A stretch of DNA of 64,000 bases, taken from the NCBI RefSeq assembly GCF_022655595.1, contig NZ_CP093379.1, positions 1,608,501 to 1,672,500 on the forward strand, read 5' to 3'. The position numbers and the translations under genes are program-made. The DNA comes from Ignatzschineria rhizosphaerae (GTDB taxonomy: Bacteria; Pseudomonadota; Gammaproteobacteria; Cardiobacteriales; Wohlfahrtiimonadaceae). This document shows positions 8,855 to 16,811 of the stretch, piece after piece. Each line of letters opens with the position of its first letter. Within the stretch, counting starts at the first letter, position 1. The notes under the pieces are model-generated. The model was not told the DNA's origin and searched no databases. It worked only from the letters and a program-made list of their open reading frames with translations.

Positions 8855-9726
8855 TGTTAGAAATCGGCGGGTTGTTTACACTTCAGTGTTAAAATAATTT
8901 TCTAAAACTTCATAAGGCGTTAAACCATTAATACCCTTATGAGGTTTTACTGTGTTGTAATAGTTCAAAAATCGTTTTAGCTTCTTTTTCCGATCATCTG
9001 AACTGATAAACTCCTCCTGATTATGCCACATTTCCATGAGTGTTCGAATGACTCTTTCTGCTTTTCCATTCGTTTGAGGGCAAGCTGGCTTTGTAAACTT
9101 TTGATTAATCTTATGTGTTAGACACATTTCGACAAAGGCATGTTCTGATGTACCTTTATACTCACGACCATTATCCGAATAGGTGCATTCTACAGTATAG
9201 GGACACTGTTCTAACAGATCCCATCGAAGAAATTCAGCAGCACTAAACTGTGATTTATCAGGATAAATACCGGCATAAAGTTCTCTTGAAAAATCATCAA
9301 TTCCTACAAATAAATACTCTCTAGTGCGATTTTTAAGATCTCCTTTTAAAAGAGGGAGCCGTTTAGTATCCACATGGACCATCTCGCCAGGATAGTTTTT
9401 GTTATAACGTTTAGCCCTCTTTTTAAGTTTCTCTTCAATAGATTTTTCAATCTTTGCAAGACGTTTAATGCCGTACTTAATTGTTCTATAACGTTCATTT
9501 TTACTAGCTAATGGCACAAACAAGTTCAATCTACCTTGTTTTAGTACTTTATAGATCGTAGGTCTGCTTACCATAAAACGCTCAGCTAGATAGGTTACGG
9601 TAAATTTTTCTTGATGATGTAATCGCCAAATCTCTTCTCGATGAAACGGCGTTAATTTTGTTTTTCGATGGATATTCATAACAGTATTTTCTCCTAATAC
9701 TGTAAACAACGCGATAAAATCCTACA
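8855..9726 (-). mobile_element. IS481-type insertion sequence (872 bp)
   Basis: Bounded by imperfect terminal inverted repeats: TGTTAGAAATCGGCGGGTTG at the left and, reading inward, TGTAGGATTTTATCGCGTTG at the right, both continuing TTTACA. It has a 7-bp direct target duplication GCTAATG. It holds a single transposase gene on the minus strand. Ends, duplication and open reading frame are intact, so it may be active. Confidence 0.9.
8876..9679 (-). CDS. IS481-family transposase
   Basis: A 267-residue DDE transposase. An N-terminal helix-turn-helix (FHREEIWRLHHQEKFTVTYL, then FMVSRPTIYKVL) precedes an integrase core with the acidic triad in VHVDTKRL, YSDNGREYKG and NGKAERVIRTL, and a C-terminal NYYNTVKPHKGINGLTPYEVL, typical of IS481/IS3-type integrase cores. 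I chose ATG 9679, with AGGAG upstream, over a TTG at 9709 that lies in the terminal repeat. It fills nearly the whole element. Confidence 0.92.
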   Translation of the reverse strand: MNIHRKTKLTPFHREEIWRLHHQEKFTVTYLAERFMVSRPTIYKVLKQGRLNLFVPLASKNERYRTIKYGIKRLAKIEKSIEEKLKKRAKRYNKNYPGEMVHVDTKRLPLLKGDLKNRTREYLFVGIDDFSRELYAGIYPDKSQFSAAEFLRWDLLEQCPYTVECTYSDNGREYKGTSEHAFVEMCLTHKINQKFTKPACPQTNGKAERVIRTLMEMWHNQEEFISSDDRKKKLKRFLNYYNTVKPHKGINGLTPYEVLENYFNTEV

Positions 9727-9733
9727 GCTAATG
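9727..9733. repeat. Target-site duplication, right copy
   Basis: GCTAATG, identical to 8848-8854, immediately outside the right end of the insertion sequence. Confidence 0.85.
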
Positions 9734-9784
9734 ATACAAAGTTATCTTTATAACGTATAACGCTATTGAGGACGAGTCCGCCAA

Positions 9785-9824
9785 AAATAAAAAGCGCCCC
9801 TAAGATTTAGGAGCGCTTTTTTTG
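9785..9824. terminator. Bidirectional rho-independent terminator
   Basis: A 13-bp stem AAAGCGCCCCTAA / TTAGGAGCGCTTT (one mismatch) with A- and T-runs on either side. It lies between the MFS/IS region and the convergent pyruvate carboxylase gene; before IS insertion it would have followed the MFS stop closely. Confidence 0.85.
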
Positions 9825-9842
9825 ATAATTGCGATTGATAGC

Positions 9843-9999
9843 CTAGTTGATTCTGTTTAAGAAACGCTATATCAAAAAACGAACAATATAGCGTATGAAT
9901 CAAACCAGATTGCATGATGCCGGATAGAATGATTCTTGTTCTTCTCATAACCGATGCGCCGGCAATCTGATTGAGCCACTTTTAAACCAATTTAACTAG
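9843..9999 (-). repeat. Dispersed inverted-end repeat, short form (copy B)
   Basis: 157 bp with ends CTAGTTGATTCTGTTTAAG and CTTTTAAACCAATTTAACTAG. The core reads GCATGATGCCGGATAGAATG and CTCATAACCGATGCGCCGGC, the reverse complement of copy A. It lies just downstream of the pyruvate carboxylase stop. Confidence 0.85.
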
Positions 10000-10011
10000 A
10001 AATTATATAGA

Positions 10012-13000
10012 TTACTTATCAATCTCCACTAAAAGATCATCTGCTTCAACGACATCCCCTTTCACTACTAATATCCTCTCAATAGCACCTGAGCTTTCTG
10101 CGCGAAGGGTTGTCTCCATCTTCATAGCTTCAAGTGTCACTATCGCATCACCCTCTTTAACAATATCACCCACTTTGACATGGATAGTTCCCACAACCCC
10201 CGGCATCATTGCCGCAACTTGGTAAGGATTTCCTTTTTCACGTTTTTCACGAAGAGGAAGATCTTTTACTAGATCATTCTTTTGAATAGAAAATGCCCGT
10301 GTTTCTCCATTTAACTCAAAAAAGACATTACAGTGCCCTGTCTGATCTGGCAAAGAGATCGCTAAAAGCTTAATTAAAAGATCCTTTCCATGATCAAGCT
10401 CAACTGTATGATAAGTATCTTTTTCTGGCCCATAGAAATAGATCTTAGAAGGGATATTTGAAACATTCCCATATTTTTCTTGATGCGCTTTAAAGCCCTT
10501 AAAGACGGCTGGATACATCAAATGAGAAGCTAAATCCTCATCACTAATCGTCAATCCTAAATAGCTCTCTAGATTCTCCTTTTCAGCCACAAGATCTACG
10601 GGTGGTAGATGCGCTCCTGGTCTTCCTTCTATTGGCTTATCATCCTTTAAAACTTTTGCAGTGATATCTGCCGGGAATCCGCCTTCCGGAATTCCAAGCT
10701 CTCCTTTAAGAAGCCCAACCACCGATTGTGGAAAGGCAATTTCACGCGCAGGATCTAATACATCTTTTGCCGTAATATCTTGCGTGACCATCATCAGCGC
10801 CATATCTCCAACGACTTTAGAGCTTGGCGTCACTTTCACAATATCCCCTAATAACTGATTCACCTCGGCATAAGCTTTTGAAACCTCTTTCCAACGAGGC
10901 TCTAAGCCCATGGATCTTGCTTGCTCACGAAGGTTGGTATATTGCCCGCCCGGCATTTCATGATTATAGACATCAGAAGTCCCTGAACGCATCGTTGCTT
11001 CAAAAGGTGCGTAAATTGAGCGAACACCTTCAAAGTAAGTAGAGATCTCATTCATAGCATCAAGGTCAATTTGTGAAGCACGTTCAGTGCCTTTAAGCGC
11101 ATGAATAATCGAACCCATTGGCGGCTGACTAGTCAATCCTGATAAGCTATCGATCGCCGTATCTACAGCATCAACGCCGGCATCAATTGCGGCTAATACA
11201 GTCGCTGCTGAAATTCCTGATGTATCATGCGTATGGAAATGAATGGGGAGCGAGACTTCATTTTTAAGTGCTGTCACTAAAGCTTTAGCCGCTTCAGGAC
11301 GACATACTCCCGCCATATCTTTAATACCAATAATATGTGCCCCTGCTTTTTCTAGTGCTTTTGCTAATTTCACATAATAACTAAGCTGATATTTAGGGCG
11401 TTTTGCATCAAAAATGTCTGCGGTATAACAGATCGTTCCTTCACAGAGCTTATTCGCTTCAAGCACGCTATCAATAGATACGCGCATATTATCGATAATA
11501 TTAAGTGAGTCAAAGACTCTAAAGAGATCAATCCCTTTTTCAGCGGCTTGTTTTACAAAATATTGAATCACATTATCAGGGTAGCTCGTATAACCTACCC
11601 CATTAACCCCACGAAGCAACATTTGAAAGAGTGTGCCAGGAATGAGCTGACGAAGCTTGACTAATCTCTCCCATGGATCTTCATTTAAAAATCGCATCGA
11701 AACATCAAATGTAGCGCCGCCCCAACATTCAATCGAAAAGAGCTCCGGCATTAATGCTTCATAAAAAGGCGCGATTTGCCAAAGATCATGAGAGCGCATT
11801 CTCGTTGCAAATAGGGATTGATGAGCATCTCGCATAGAGGTATCGGTAATTAAAACCTCTTTTTGTTCCCGCATCCAATTGGCAAAATTTTTCGGGCCTA
11901 ACTCTAATAAACGGGTTCTGGAACCTTTTGTTTCTTTTTTGTAGTCTTTTTGAAGTTTTGGTAAAACAGGTGTAATAAAGTGCTTAGGAAGATCTCTTCC
12001 TTCCAATTCTGGATTACCATTAACCGCAACATCCCCTAAAAACTTTAAGATAAGGTTTGATCGATCTTGGCGCTCTCTTAGATGAAAAAGCTCCGGATTC
12101 TCATCAATAAATTTTGTAGTATATTCACCGGCAATAAACTTAGGATGATTAATCACATTTTCAACAAAGGAGAGATTCGTTGAAACGCCGCGAATACGGA
12201 ACTCTCGAAGTGCGCGGTCCATACGATCAATCGCCTCAAGCGGTGTATTCCCCCATGTTGTCACCTTCACTAATAGAGAATCATAATAAGGGGAGATCAC
12301 TGCTCCTGAATAAGCCGTTCCGCCATCTAAACGAATCCCAAATCCTGCAGGCGAGCGATAAGCAATAATCGTGCCTGTTCCCGGCATAAAGTTATTTGCC
12401 GGATCTTCCGTAGTCACACGGCATTGCAGTGCGCTGCCTTTAAGATGAATCTGATCTTGAAGAGGAACTTCCACATCCTTAGAGCCAATAACGCCCCCTT
12501 CTGCGATCTGGATTTGCGCTTTGACGATATCAATTCCCGTAACTTCTTCCGTCACGGTATGCTCTACCTGAATGCGAGGATTGACTTCAATAAAGTAAAA
12601 CTGCTCGGTATCAGCGTCCATTAAGAACTCAACCGTTCCGGCATTACTATATTGTACGGCACGTCCTAATTTTAAAGCACTCTCACAGATCTCTTCTCGC
12701 TTTTCTTGCGATAAATAAGGGGCTGGCGCACGCTCAACAACCTTTTGATGGCGGCGTTGCACAGAACAATCTCGCTCCCAAAGGTGCACAATATTGCCAT
12801 GAGTATCTCCTAAAAGCTGCACTTCCACATGGCGTGCCTTTTGAATTAATTTCTCAAAATAGACTTCATCATTGCCAAATGCCGCTAAAGACTCTCCGCG
12901 CGCCTCTCTGACAGAATCCATTAACTGTAACTCATCATAAATCGCGCGCATTCCTCGCCCACCACCGCCCCAACTTGCTTTGAGCATGACAGGGTAACCA

Positions 13001-13476
13001 ATTTCTTTGGCGATTTTTTTAATAGATTCTTCATCTCTTGGCAGAGGATCTGATGCCGGCATTACCGGTACACCTGCGGCAATAGCGGCATTTCTAGCAG
13101 CAACTTTATTCCCTAAAGTATTTAAAACATCAAAAGAGGGGCCGATAAAAATAATCCCATTATCCCTGCACGCTTTGGCAAAATCAGGATTTTCTGCTAA
13201 AAAACCATATCCTGGGTGAATCGCATCGGTATTGGTCTCTTTGGCAATGCGAATAATATCAGCGATATCTAAATACGCTTCTAAAGGCTGTTTTCCTCGT
13301 CCTACCACATAACTCTCATCTGCATTAAATCGATGCGCTGCTCTACGATCTTGCTCAGCATAGATCCCTACGGTATTAATACCTAACTCAGCGGCGGCCC
13401 TGATAATACGAATCGCAATCTCAGAACGGTTGGCGACGAGAATTTTTTTGATCTTCTTCGGTGAATCTAAAGACAT
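10012..13476 (-). CDS. pyc: Pyruvate carboxylase, single chain
   Basis: A 1154-residue biotin enzyme converting pyruvate, bicarbonate and ATP to oxaloacetate in the cytosol, an anaplerotic reaction. Domains in order: biotin carboxylase (residues 8-460, KILVANRSEIAIRI, ATP-grasp GGGGRGM at 170-176, EVNPRIQVEHTVTE near 300); carboxyltransferase (from about 540, DTSMRDAHQSLFATRMRS, IGIKDMAG, HFHTHDTSG); and a C-terminal biotinyl carrier with AMKM, biotin lysine at 1119. Length and order match the alpha4-type enzyme. GGAGGA precedes the ATG. Many enteric gammaproteobacteria use PEP carboxylase instead, so this form is a lineage clue. No other gene shares its transcript. Confidence 0.97.
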   Translation of the reverse strand: MSLDSPKKIKKILVANRSEIAIRIIRAAAELGINTVGIYAEQDRRAAHRFNADESYVVGRGKQPLEAYLDIADIIRIAKETNTDAIHPGYGFLAENPDFAKACRDNGIIFIGPSFDVLNTLGNKVAARNAAIAAGVPVMPASDPLPRDEESIKKIAKEIGYPVMLKASWGGGGRGMRAIYDELQLMDSVREARGESLAAFGNDEVYFEKLIQKARHVEVQLLGDTHGNIVHLWERDCSVQRRHQKVVERAPAPYLSQEKREEICESALKLGRAVQYSNAGTVEFLMDADTEQFYFIEVNPRIQVEHTVTEEVTGIDIVKAQIQIAEGGVIGSKDVEVPLQDQIHLKGSALQCRVTTEDPANNFMPGTGTIIAYRSPAGFGIRLDGGTAYSGAVISPYYDSLLVKVTTWGNTPLEAIDRMDRALREFRIRGVSTNLSFVENVINHPKFIAGEYTTKFIDENPELFHLRERQDRSNLILKFLGDVAVNGNPELEGRDLPKHFITPVLPKLQKDYKKETKGSRTRLLELGPKNFANWMREQKEVLITDTSMRDAHQSLFATRMRSHDLWQIAPFYEALMPELFSIECWGGATFDVSMRFLNEDPWERLVKLRQLIPGTLFQMLLRGVNGVGYTSYPDNVIQYFVKQAAEKGIDLFRVFDSLNIIDNMRVSIDSVLEANKLCEGTICYTADIFDAKRPKYQLSYYVKLAKALEKAGAHIIGIKDMAGVCRPEAAKALVTALKNEVSLPIHFHTHDTSGISAATVLAAIDAGVDAVDTAIDSLSGLTSQPPMGSIIHALKGTERASQIDLDAMNEISTYFEGVRSIYAPFEATMRSGTSDVYNHEMPGGQYTNLREQARSMGLEPRWKEVSKAYAEVNQLLGDIVKVTPSSKVVGDMALMMVTQDITAKDVLDPAREIAFPQSVVGLLKGELGIPEGGFPADITAKVLKDDKPIEGRPGAHLPPVDLVAEKENLESYLGLTISDEDLASHLMYPAVFKGFKAHQEKYGNVSNIPSKIYFYGPEKDTYHTVELDHGKDLLIKLLAISLPDQTGHCNVFFELNGETRAFSIQKNDLVKDLPLREKREKGNPYQVAAMMPGVVGTIHVKVGDIVKEGDAIVTLEAMKMETTLRAESSGAIERILVVKGDVVEADDLLVEIDK

Positions 13477-13747
13477 GGAACTTCCTCCGGTAATGATTTT
13501 ATAGTTAAAGTTACTCTATCGGCATCTATTGATCTTTGTCTAGATAAAACTACACAAACACTACAAAGATACATCAACCTCAGAAAGATTCATAATGTTT
13601 TATCGCTCATTTACTGACAAATATAGATAGCATATTGATCCTATGGCGTAATCTTCAACTTTATCTCTTCATTAAAGTGGTGAGCACCTTCATCATTTCA
13701 TAAGAAAACATTATATTTACTATTTAAAGGCTGCATTTTCAATCCCT

Positions 13748-13929
13748 CATCAAATCGGTTTAAGAAAAACAGACCTTAAACAAGCTGGCACGGAATTTTA
13801 CAAAAAACACGAAACATTCCCTCTAGCGCTGCATCAATCTATCAAAGTACGTATTAAACAGTACTTGCAAGATGCCGGATAGAATCTATTTCACTATAAA
13901 GTAGCGTTTCTTAAAACGAATCGACGATA
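13748..13929 (-). repeat. Dispersed inverted-end repeat, long form with internal deletion (copy C)
   Basis: The end CAAATCGGTTTAAGAAAAA is followed by the long-form module (CAAGCTGGCACGGAATTTTA, CAAAGTACGTATTAAACAG, GCAAGATGCCGGATAGAAT), then a shortened right part ending GTTTCTTAAAACGAATCGAC. It occupies much of the 594-base gap between pyc and the symporter gene; the rest (13477-13747) shows no feature I can name. Confidence 0.75.
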
Positions 13930-13949
13930 TTTAGCAGCTTGATGAAATA

Positions 13950-13992
13950 ATAAAAAAATCCTCTTCAAGAAAAAATCTTAGAAGAGGATTGA
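13950..13992 (-). terminator. Rho-independent terminator of the symporter gene
   Basis: AATCCTCTTC / GAAGAGGATT perfect 10-bp stem followed on the minus strand by TTTTTTT, 78 bases beyond the stop at 14071. Confidence 0.9.
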
Positions 13993-14070
13993 ATAAAGTA
14001 TCTATTTTTATAATAGATCACTGATACTCCCATCAATGATATAAATATCAGCCGATGATTTCAGGCCGCA

Positions 14071-15489
14071 TTAGTTTAAATGGGCAATGGGCGTGCGATT
14101 AACGACCTCTTTTTGTGTGAAAGCGCTGACTACAATTAATGTAGCAATATTAAAGATCACGGCAATAATGCCAGGATTAATCGCATAAATACTGATCTTG
14201 CCAAAGTACAGGATAAATACCACGATAATTCCCACAACGATTCCTGCCATAATCCCTTTTGCCGTTGCGCGTTTGAAGAAGATAATTGCAAAGATCCCCG
14301 GCACAATCTGACTAAATCCGCCATAGGCTGTGCTAATTAAATTTAACATCAAACTTGGCAATGCAACTGTAATAATCATAGAGATCACAAGATAGATCAA
14401 AACGCTTGTTTGAGAATAACGGCGCTGAGATCTCTCTGGCACATTAGGAATAATATTACGAACAATTAATCCGGCAACGGCTAACGAAATTACAGAGAGA
14501 AGTAAGAATCCAGATAATGCAGCACCTGCGGCAATAAAGCCAATTACCCATGAAGGCAAGAGGTCAATCGCTGTGACAATAAAGGTATGATTAGGCTTAT
14601 CTGATAGATGTGGCAGATAAATCATCGCATAGTAAGATGTCGCAATTAAAAATGGGAACATCAGCATATAAAGAGGCATAAAGCGCTGCGCTTTTTGAAT
14701 TGTTTTCTCTGATTTACTGGTAAATACAACGGTAATTAGATGAGGTAAGCAATAAAACGTGATCGATTGCAAAATAATGGTGGAGATTGCAAAGTTAATC
14801 TCAGAACCATTTTGGAATTTCAAAATCGCACCTTTAGCTTTAGCACCTAAAAATAGGGGCTCCACACCGCCAACTTTTTGATATACGGCAATTCCCACCA
14901 CAACGATCGCGGCAAAAAGAATAATATCTTTAAAAATAGAAATCAGCGCTGGAGAGCGTACTCCTGAAACAGAGATATAGATATAAGCAATAGCGCCGGC
15001 AATCACCACACCGATATAAGGAGGAATATCGTAACCTAATGCATTAAGCGTAACAATTAACCCTTCAAATTGAAGCTGCGCCCATGGGACTAAGAACATC
15101 AATAACACCACCGCCACTACTAACTCTAAACTACGGCTAGAAAAGTGCTCTTTAAAAATATCAGCGGCTGTTAATGCATTATACTGATGTCCAGCACGCC
15201 AAATCAGCGGGGAGATAAAATATCCAAAGGAGTAAGAGAGGACGATATAGGCTAAAAACCAGATTCCATAACTAAAGCCGCCGGCATAAACACCGCCGGG
15301 AAAACCAATAATCGTCCCTATTCCATAAATTTCCCCCACCGCTAAGAAAAAGAGAATCATGACACTAAAGGATCTTCCGCCTACTAAGTAATCGCCAACA
15401 CTCTGCTTATTCGATTGCTTACCGGCATAAAAGGCGATTCCTAAGGTAAAGAGAATAATCGCTGCAAAAATGATAATGGATATAGACAT
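14071..15489 (-). CDS. Sodium:solute symporter (SSS family)
   Basis: A 472-residue membrane protein with about 13 hydrophobic segments. Family signs include GKQSNKQSVGDYLVGGRSFS near residue 20, GxxYGIGTIIGFPGGVYAGG near 55-75 and AAGAALSGFLLLSVISLAVAGLI in the second half, as in PanF/PutP-type symporters. The ATG at 15489, preceded by GAGGGGAAG, follows the stop of the DUF3311-type gene by one base, so the two are translationally coupled; this small-partner arrangement is common for the group. A FadR-type operator upstream of the pair and the nearby TPP enzyme suggest uptake of a carboxylate used in the same pathway. The substrate is not identifiable. Confidence 0.9.
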   Translation of the reverse strand: MSISIIIFAAIILFTLGIAFYAGKQSNKQSVGDYLVGGRSFSVMILFFLAVGEIYGIGTIIGFPGGVYAGGFSYGIWFLAYIVLSYSFGYFISPLIWRAGHQYNALTAADIFKEHFSSRSLELVVAVVLLMFLVPWAQLQFEGLIVTLNALGYDIPPYIGVVIAGAIAYIYISVSGVRSPALISIFKDIILFAAIVVVGIAVYQKVGGVEPLFLGAKAKGAILKFQNGSEINFAISTIILQSITFYCLPHLITVVFTSKSEKTIQKAQRFMPLYMLMFPFLIATSYYAMIYLPHLSDKPNHTFIVTAIDLLPSWVIGFIAAGAALSGFLLLSVISLAVAGLIVRNIIPNVPERSQRRYSQTSVLIYLVISMIITVALPSLMLNLISTAYGGFSQIVPGIFAIIFFKRATAKGIMAGIVVGIIVVFILYFGKISIYAINPGIIAVIFNIATLIVVSAFTQKEVVNRTPIAHLN

Positions 15490-15490
15490 A

Positions 15491-15715
15491 TTACTTCCCC
15501 TCTTTTGCGCTACGCGCATCATCTTTATCGAATAACATCCATGCCAGTGATAAGCAGATAGTTGTTAAAAAGAACCAAAGAAAAATCCAAAAATAGAGAA
15601 TGGGGAATCCAAACACCATTTTTTCTGAAAATCTAAAGAAGTAAATACCACCAAATATCCCTAGATAGGGAATTACAACACTGAGAATAAAGCTATAAAG
15701 CTTACCTTTAGCCAT
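15491..15715 (-). CDS. DUF3311-type small membrane protein, symporter partner
   Basis: A 74-residue protein with two hydrophobic helices and the stretch FGFPILYFWIFLWFFLTTIC, resembling the DUF3311 family found next to sodium:solute symporters. The ATG at 15715 has GGGAGG upstream; an earlier in-frame ATG lacks one. Its stop lies one base before the symporter start. Probably a subunit or assembly partner of the transporter (inference from conserved pairing). Confidence 0.85.
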   Translation of the reverse strand: MAKGKLYSFILSVVIPYLGIFGGIYFFRFSEKMVFGFPILYFWIFLWFFLTTICLSLAWMLFDKDDARSAKEGK

Positions 15716-15796
15716 ACGAATCCTCCCGGAAGGTTTTGCAATAAGATGCAATTTGTCATTATTCTTTTTTTAATATTTTTATATGATCAACTTAAA

Positions 15797-15811
15797 ACTG
15801 GACTGACCAGT
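15797..15811. promoter_or_regulatory. Candidate FadR/GntR-type operator 1
   Basis: ACTGGACTGACCAGT is palindromic except for one base pair and matches the TGGT-N3-ACCA pattern of FadR-subfamily GntR regulators. It lies about 80 bases upstream of the DUF3311-symporter unit and shares its core with 16772-16782. Confidence 0.7.
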
Positions 15812-16023
15812 GTGTTTTCATATTTCATTATTTTCCAAATGAAGTCAAATAATCTTCAACCCTAAAAAGATTCCCTGTAGCAAAAGCTATGCCAATTAGT
15901 ATTTTCTATCCCCTATTTCGATTGATATCGTGCAGTTATTCAGTATTTATCTTATAATTTGCTCGAAACACCTGATATTAAGTATCTGCATGGACTTGCA
16001 TGCTTTAAAAGTGAAGGCATTTT

Positions 16024-16719
16024 ATGAATTTATTTGAATCATCTAAAGAGAAAAAACTCTATCAACAAGTTGCAAGCACCCTCGCAAAACAGATTCAGCA
16101 GAAAGAATATCTGCCAGGAGAACGTTTACCATCAGAGAGAACGCTTGCTGAAAAGCTTGATATTAGCAGAGCTACCGTACGGGAAGCGATTATTGCTTTA
16201 GAGATTTTGGGCTTTGTTGAGATTCGCATGGGCGCGGGAATTTATGTTGTAGAATCCCCCACGATTCATAGTGATATCAGTATTGAATCATCCACTAAAA
16301 ATGAGATTACCCCCAACGAACTGATCGAAATCAGGCTCTTAGTAGAACCTGAATTTGCAGAGCTAGCCACGCAAAATGCAACGCAAGAAGACTTAGAAGA
16401 CTTTCGAAAATTACAAGCGGCAACAGAGCGTATCAATAGTCTGCAAGATCATTACTATTTTGATAAAAAATTTCACCTTCTTATTGCAGAAGCAACCAAA
16501 AACCCGCTGGCACGCAATATTATGAAACAGATCTGGGAGAGCGCTGAACAGAGCGTGATGCCCACAAACTTCAATAAGCATTATGTCACTAAACACTCTT
16601 GGGATATCTCCGTTTACGAGCATAAAGAGATCATTAATGCCATTTTATTACGAGATAAAAAACTTGCTCGACATGCGATGTATAGCCACTTAACAGGAGT
16701 TTTACTTCGCCTTCGCTAA
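16024..16719 (+). CDS. GntR-family regulator, FadR subfamily (FCD domain)
   Basis: A 231-residue protein. The N-terminal winged helix (residues about 10-75: LYQQVASTLAKQIQQKEY, GERLPSERTLAEKLDISRAT, VREAIIALEILGFVEIRMG) is classic GntR. The C-terminal all-helical FCD domain has the metal/ligand histidines expected in FHLLIAEATKNPL and YEHKEIINAI, HAMYSHL. It sits between two units that carry matching TGG-N5-CCA operators and is the obvious regulator of both. AAGG precedes the ATG. Confidence 0.92.
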   Translation: MNLFESSKEKKLYQQVASTLAKQIQQKEYLPGERLPSERTLAEKLDISRATVREAIIALEILGFVEIRMGAGIYVVESPTIHSDISIESSTKNEITPNELIEIRLLVEPEFAELATQNATQEDLEDFRKLQAATERINSLQDHYYFDKKFHLLIAEATKNPLARNIMKQIWESAEQSVMPTNFNKHYVTKHSWDISVYEHKEIINAILLRDKKLARHAMYSHLTGVLLRLR

Positions 16720-16771
16720 ATCTTTTCAAAACAAAAGTTGCTTATTTTTAAAATTATTGCCAACATCATAG

Positions 16772-16782
16772 TGGTCTGACCA
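16772..16782. promoter_or_regulatory. Candidate FadR/GntR-type operator 2
   Basis: TGGTCTGACCA is a perfect palindrome fitting the FadR-subfamily consensus TGGTNNNACCA. It lies between the GntR gene and the TPP-enzyme gene, 29 bases before the latter's start. Confidence 0.75.
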
Positions 16783-16811
16783 GAATGTGATTTTGGATAA
16801 TGGAGAAAATA

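Noticed and set aside
9768-9784. GAGGACGAGTCC resembling part of a hammerhead ribozyme core
   Set aside because: The essential CUGANGA box and the rest of the three-way junction are absent.
9763-9948. Small ORF on the minus strand beginning MRRTRIILSGIMQ
   Set aside because: It lies inside the dispersed repeat and terminator; similar starts recur in other repeat copies without a constant reading frame.
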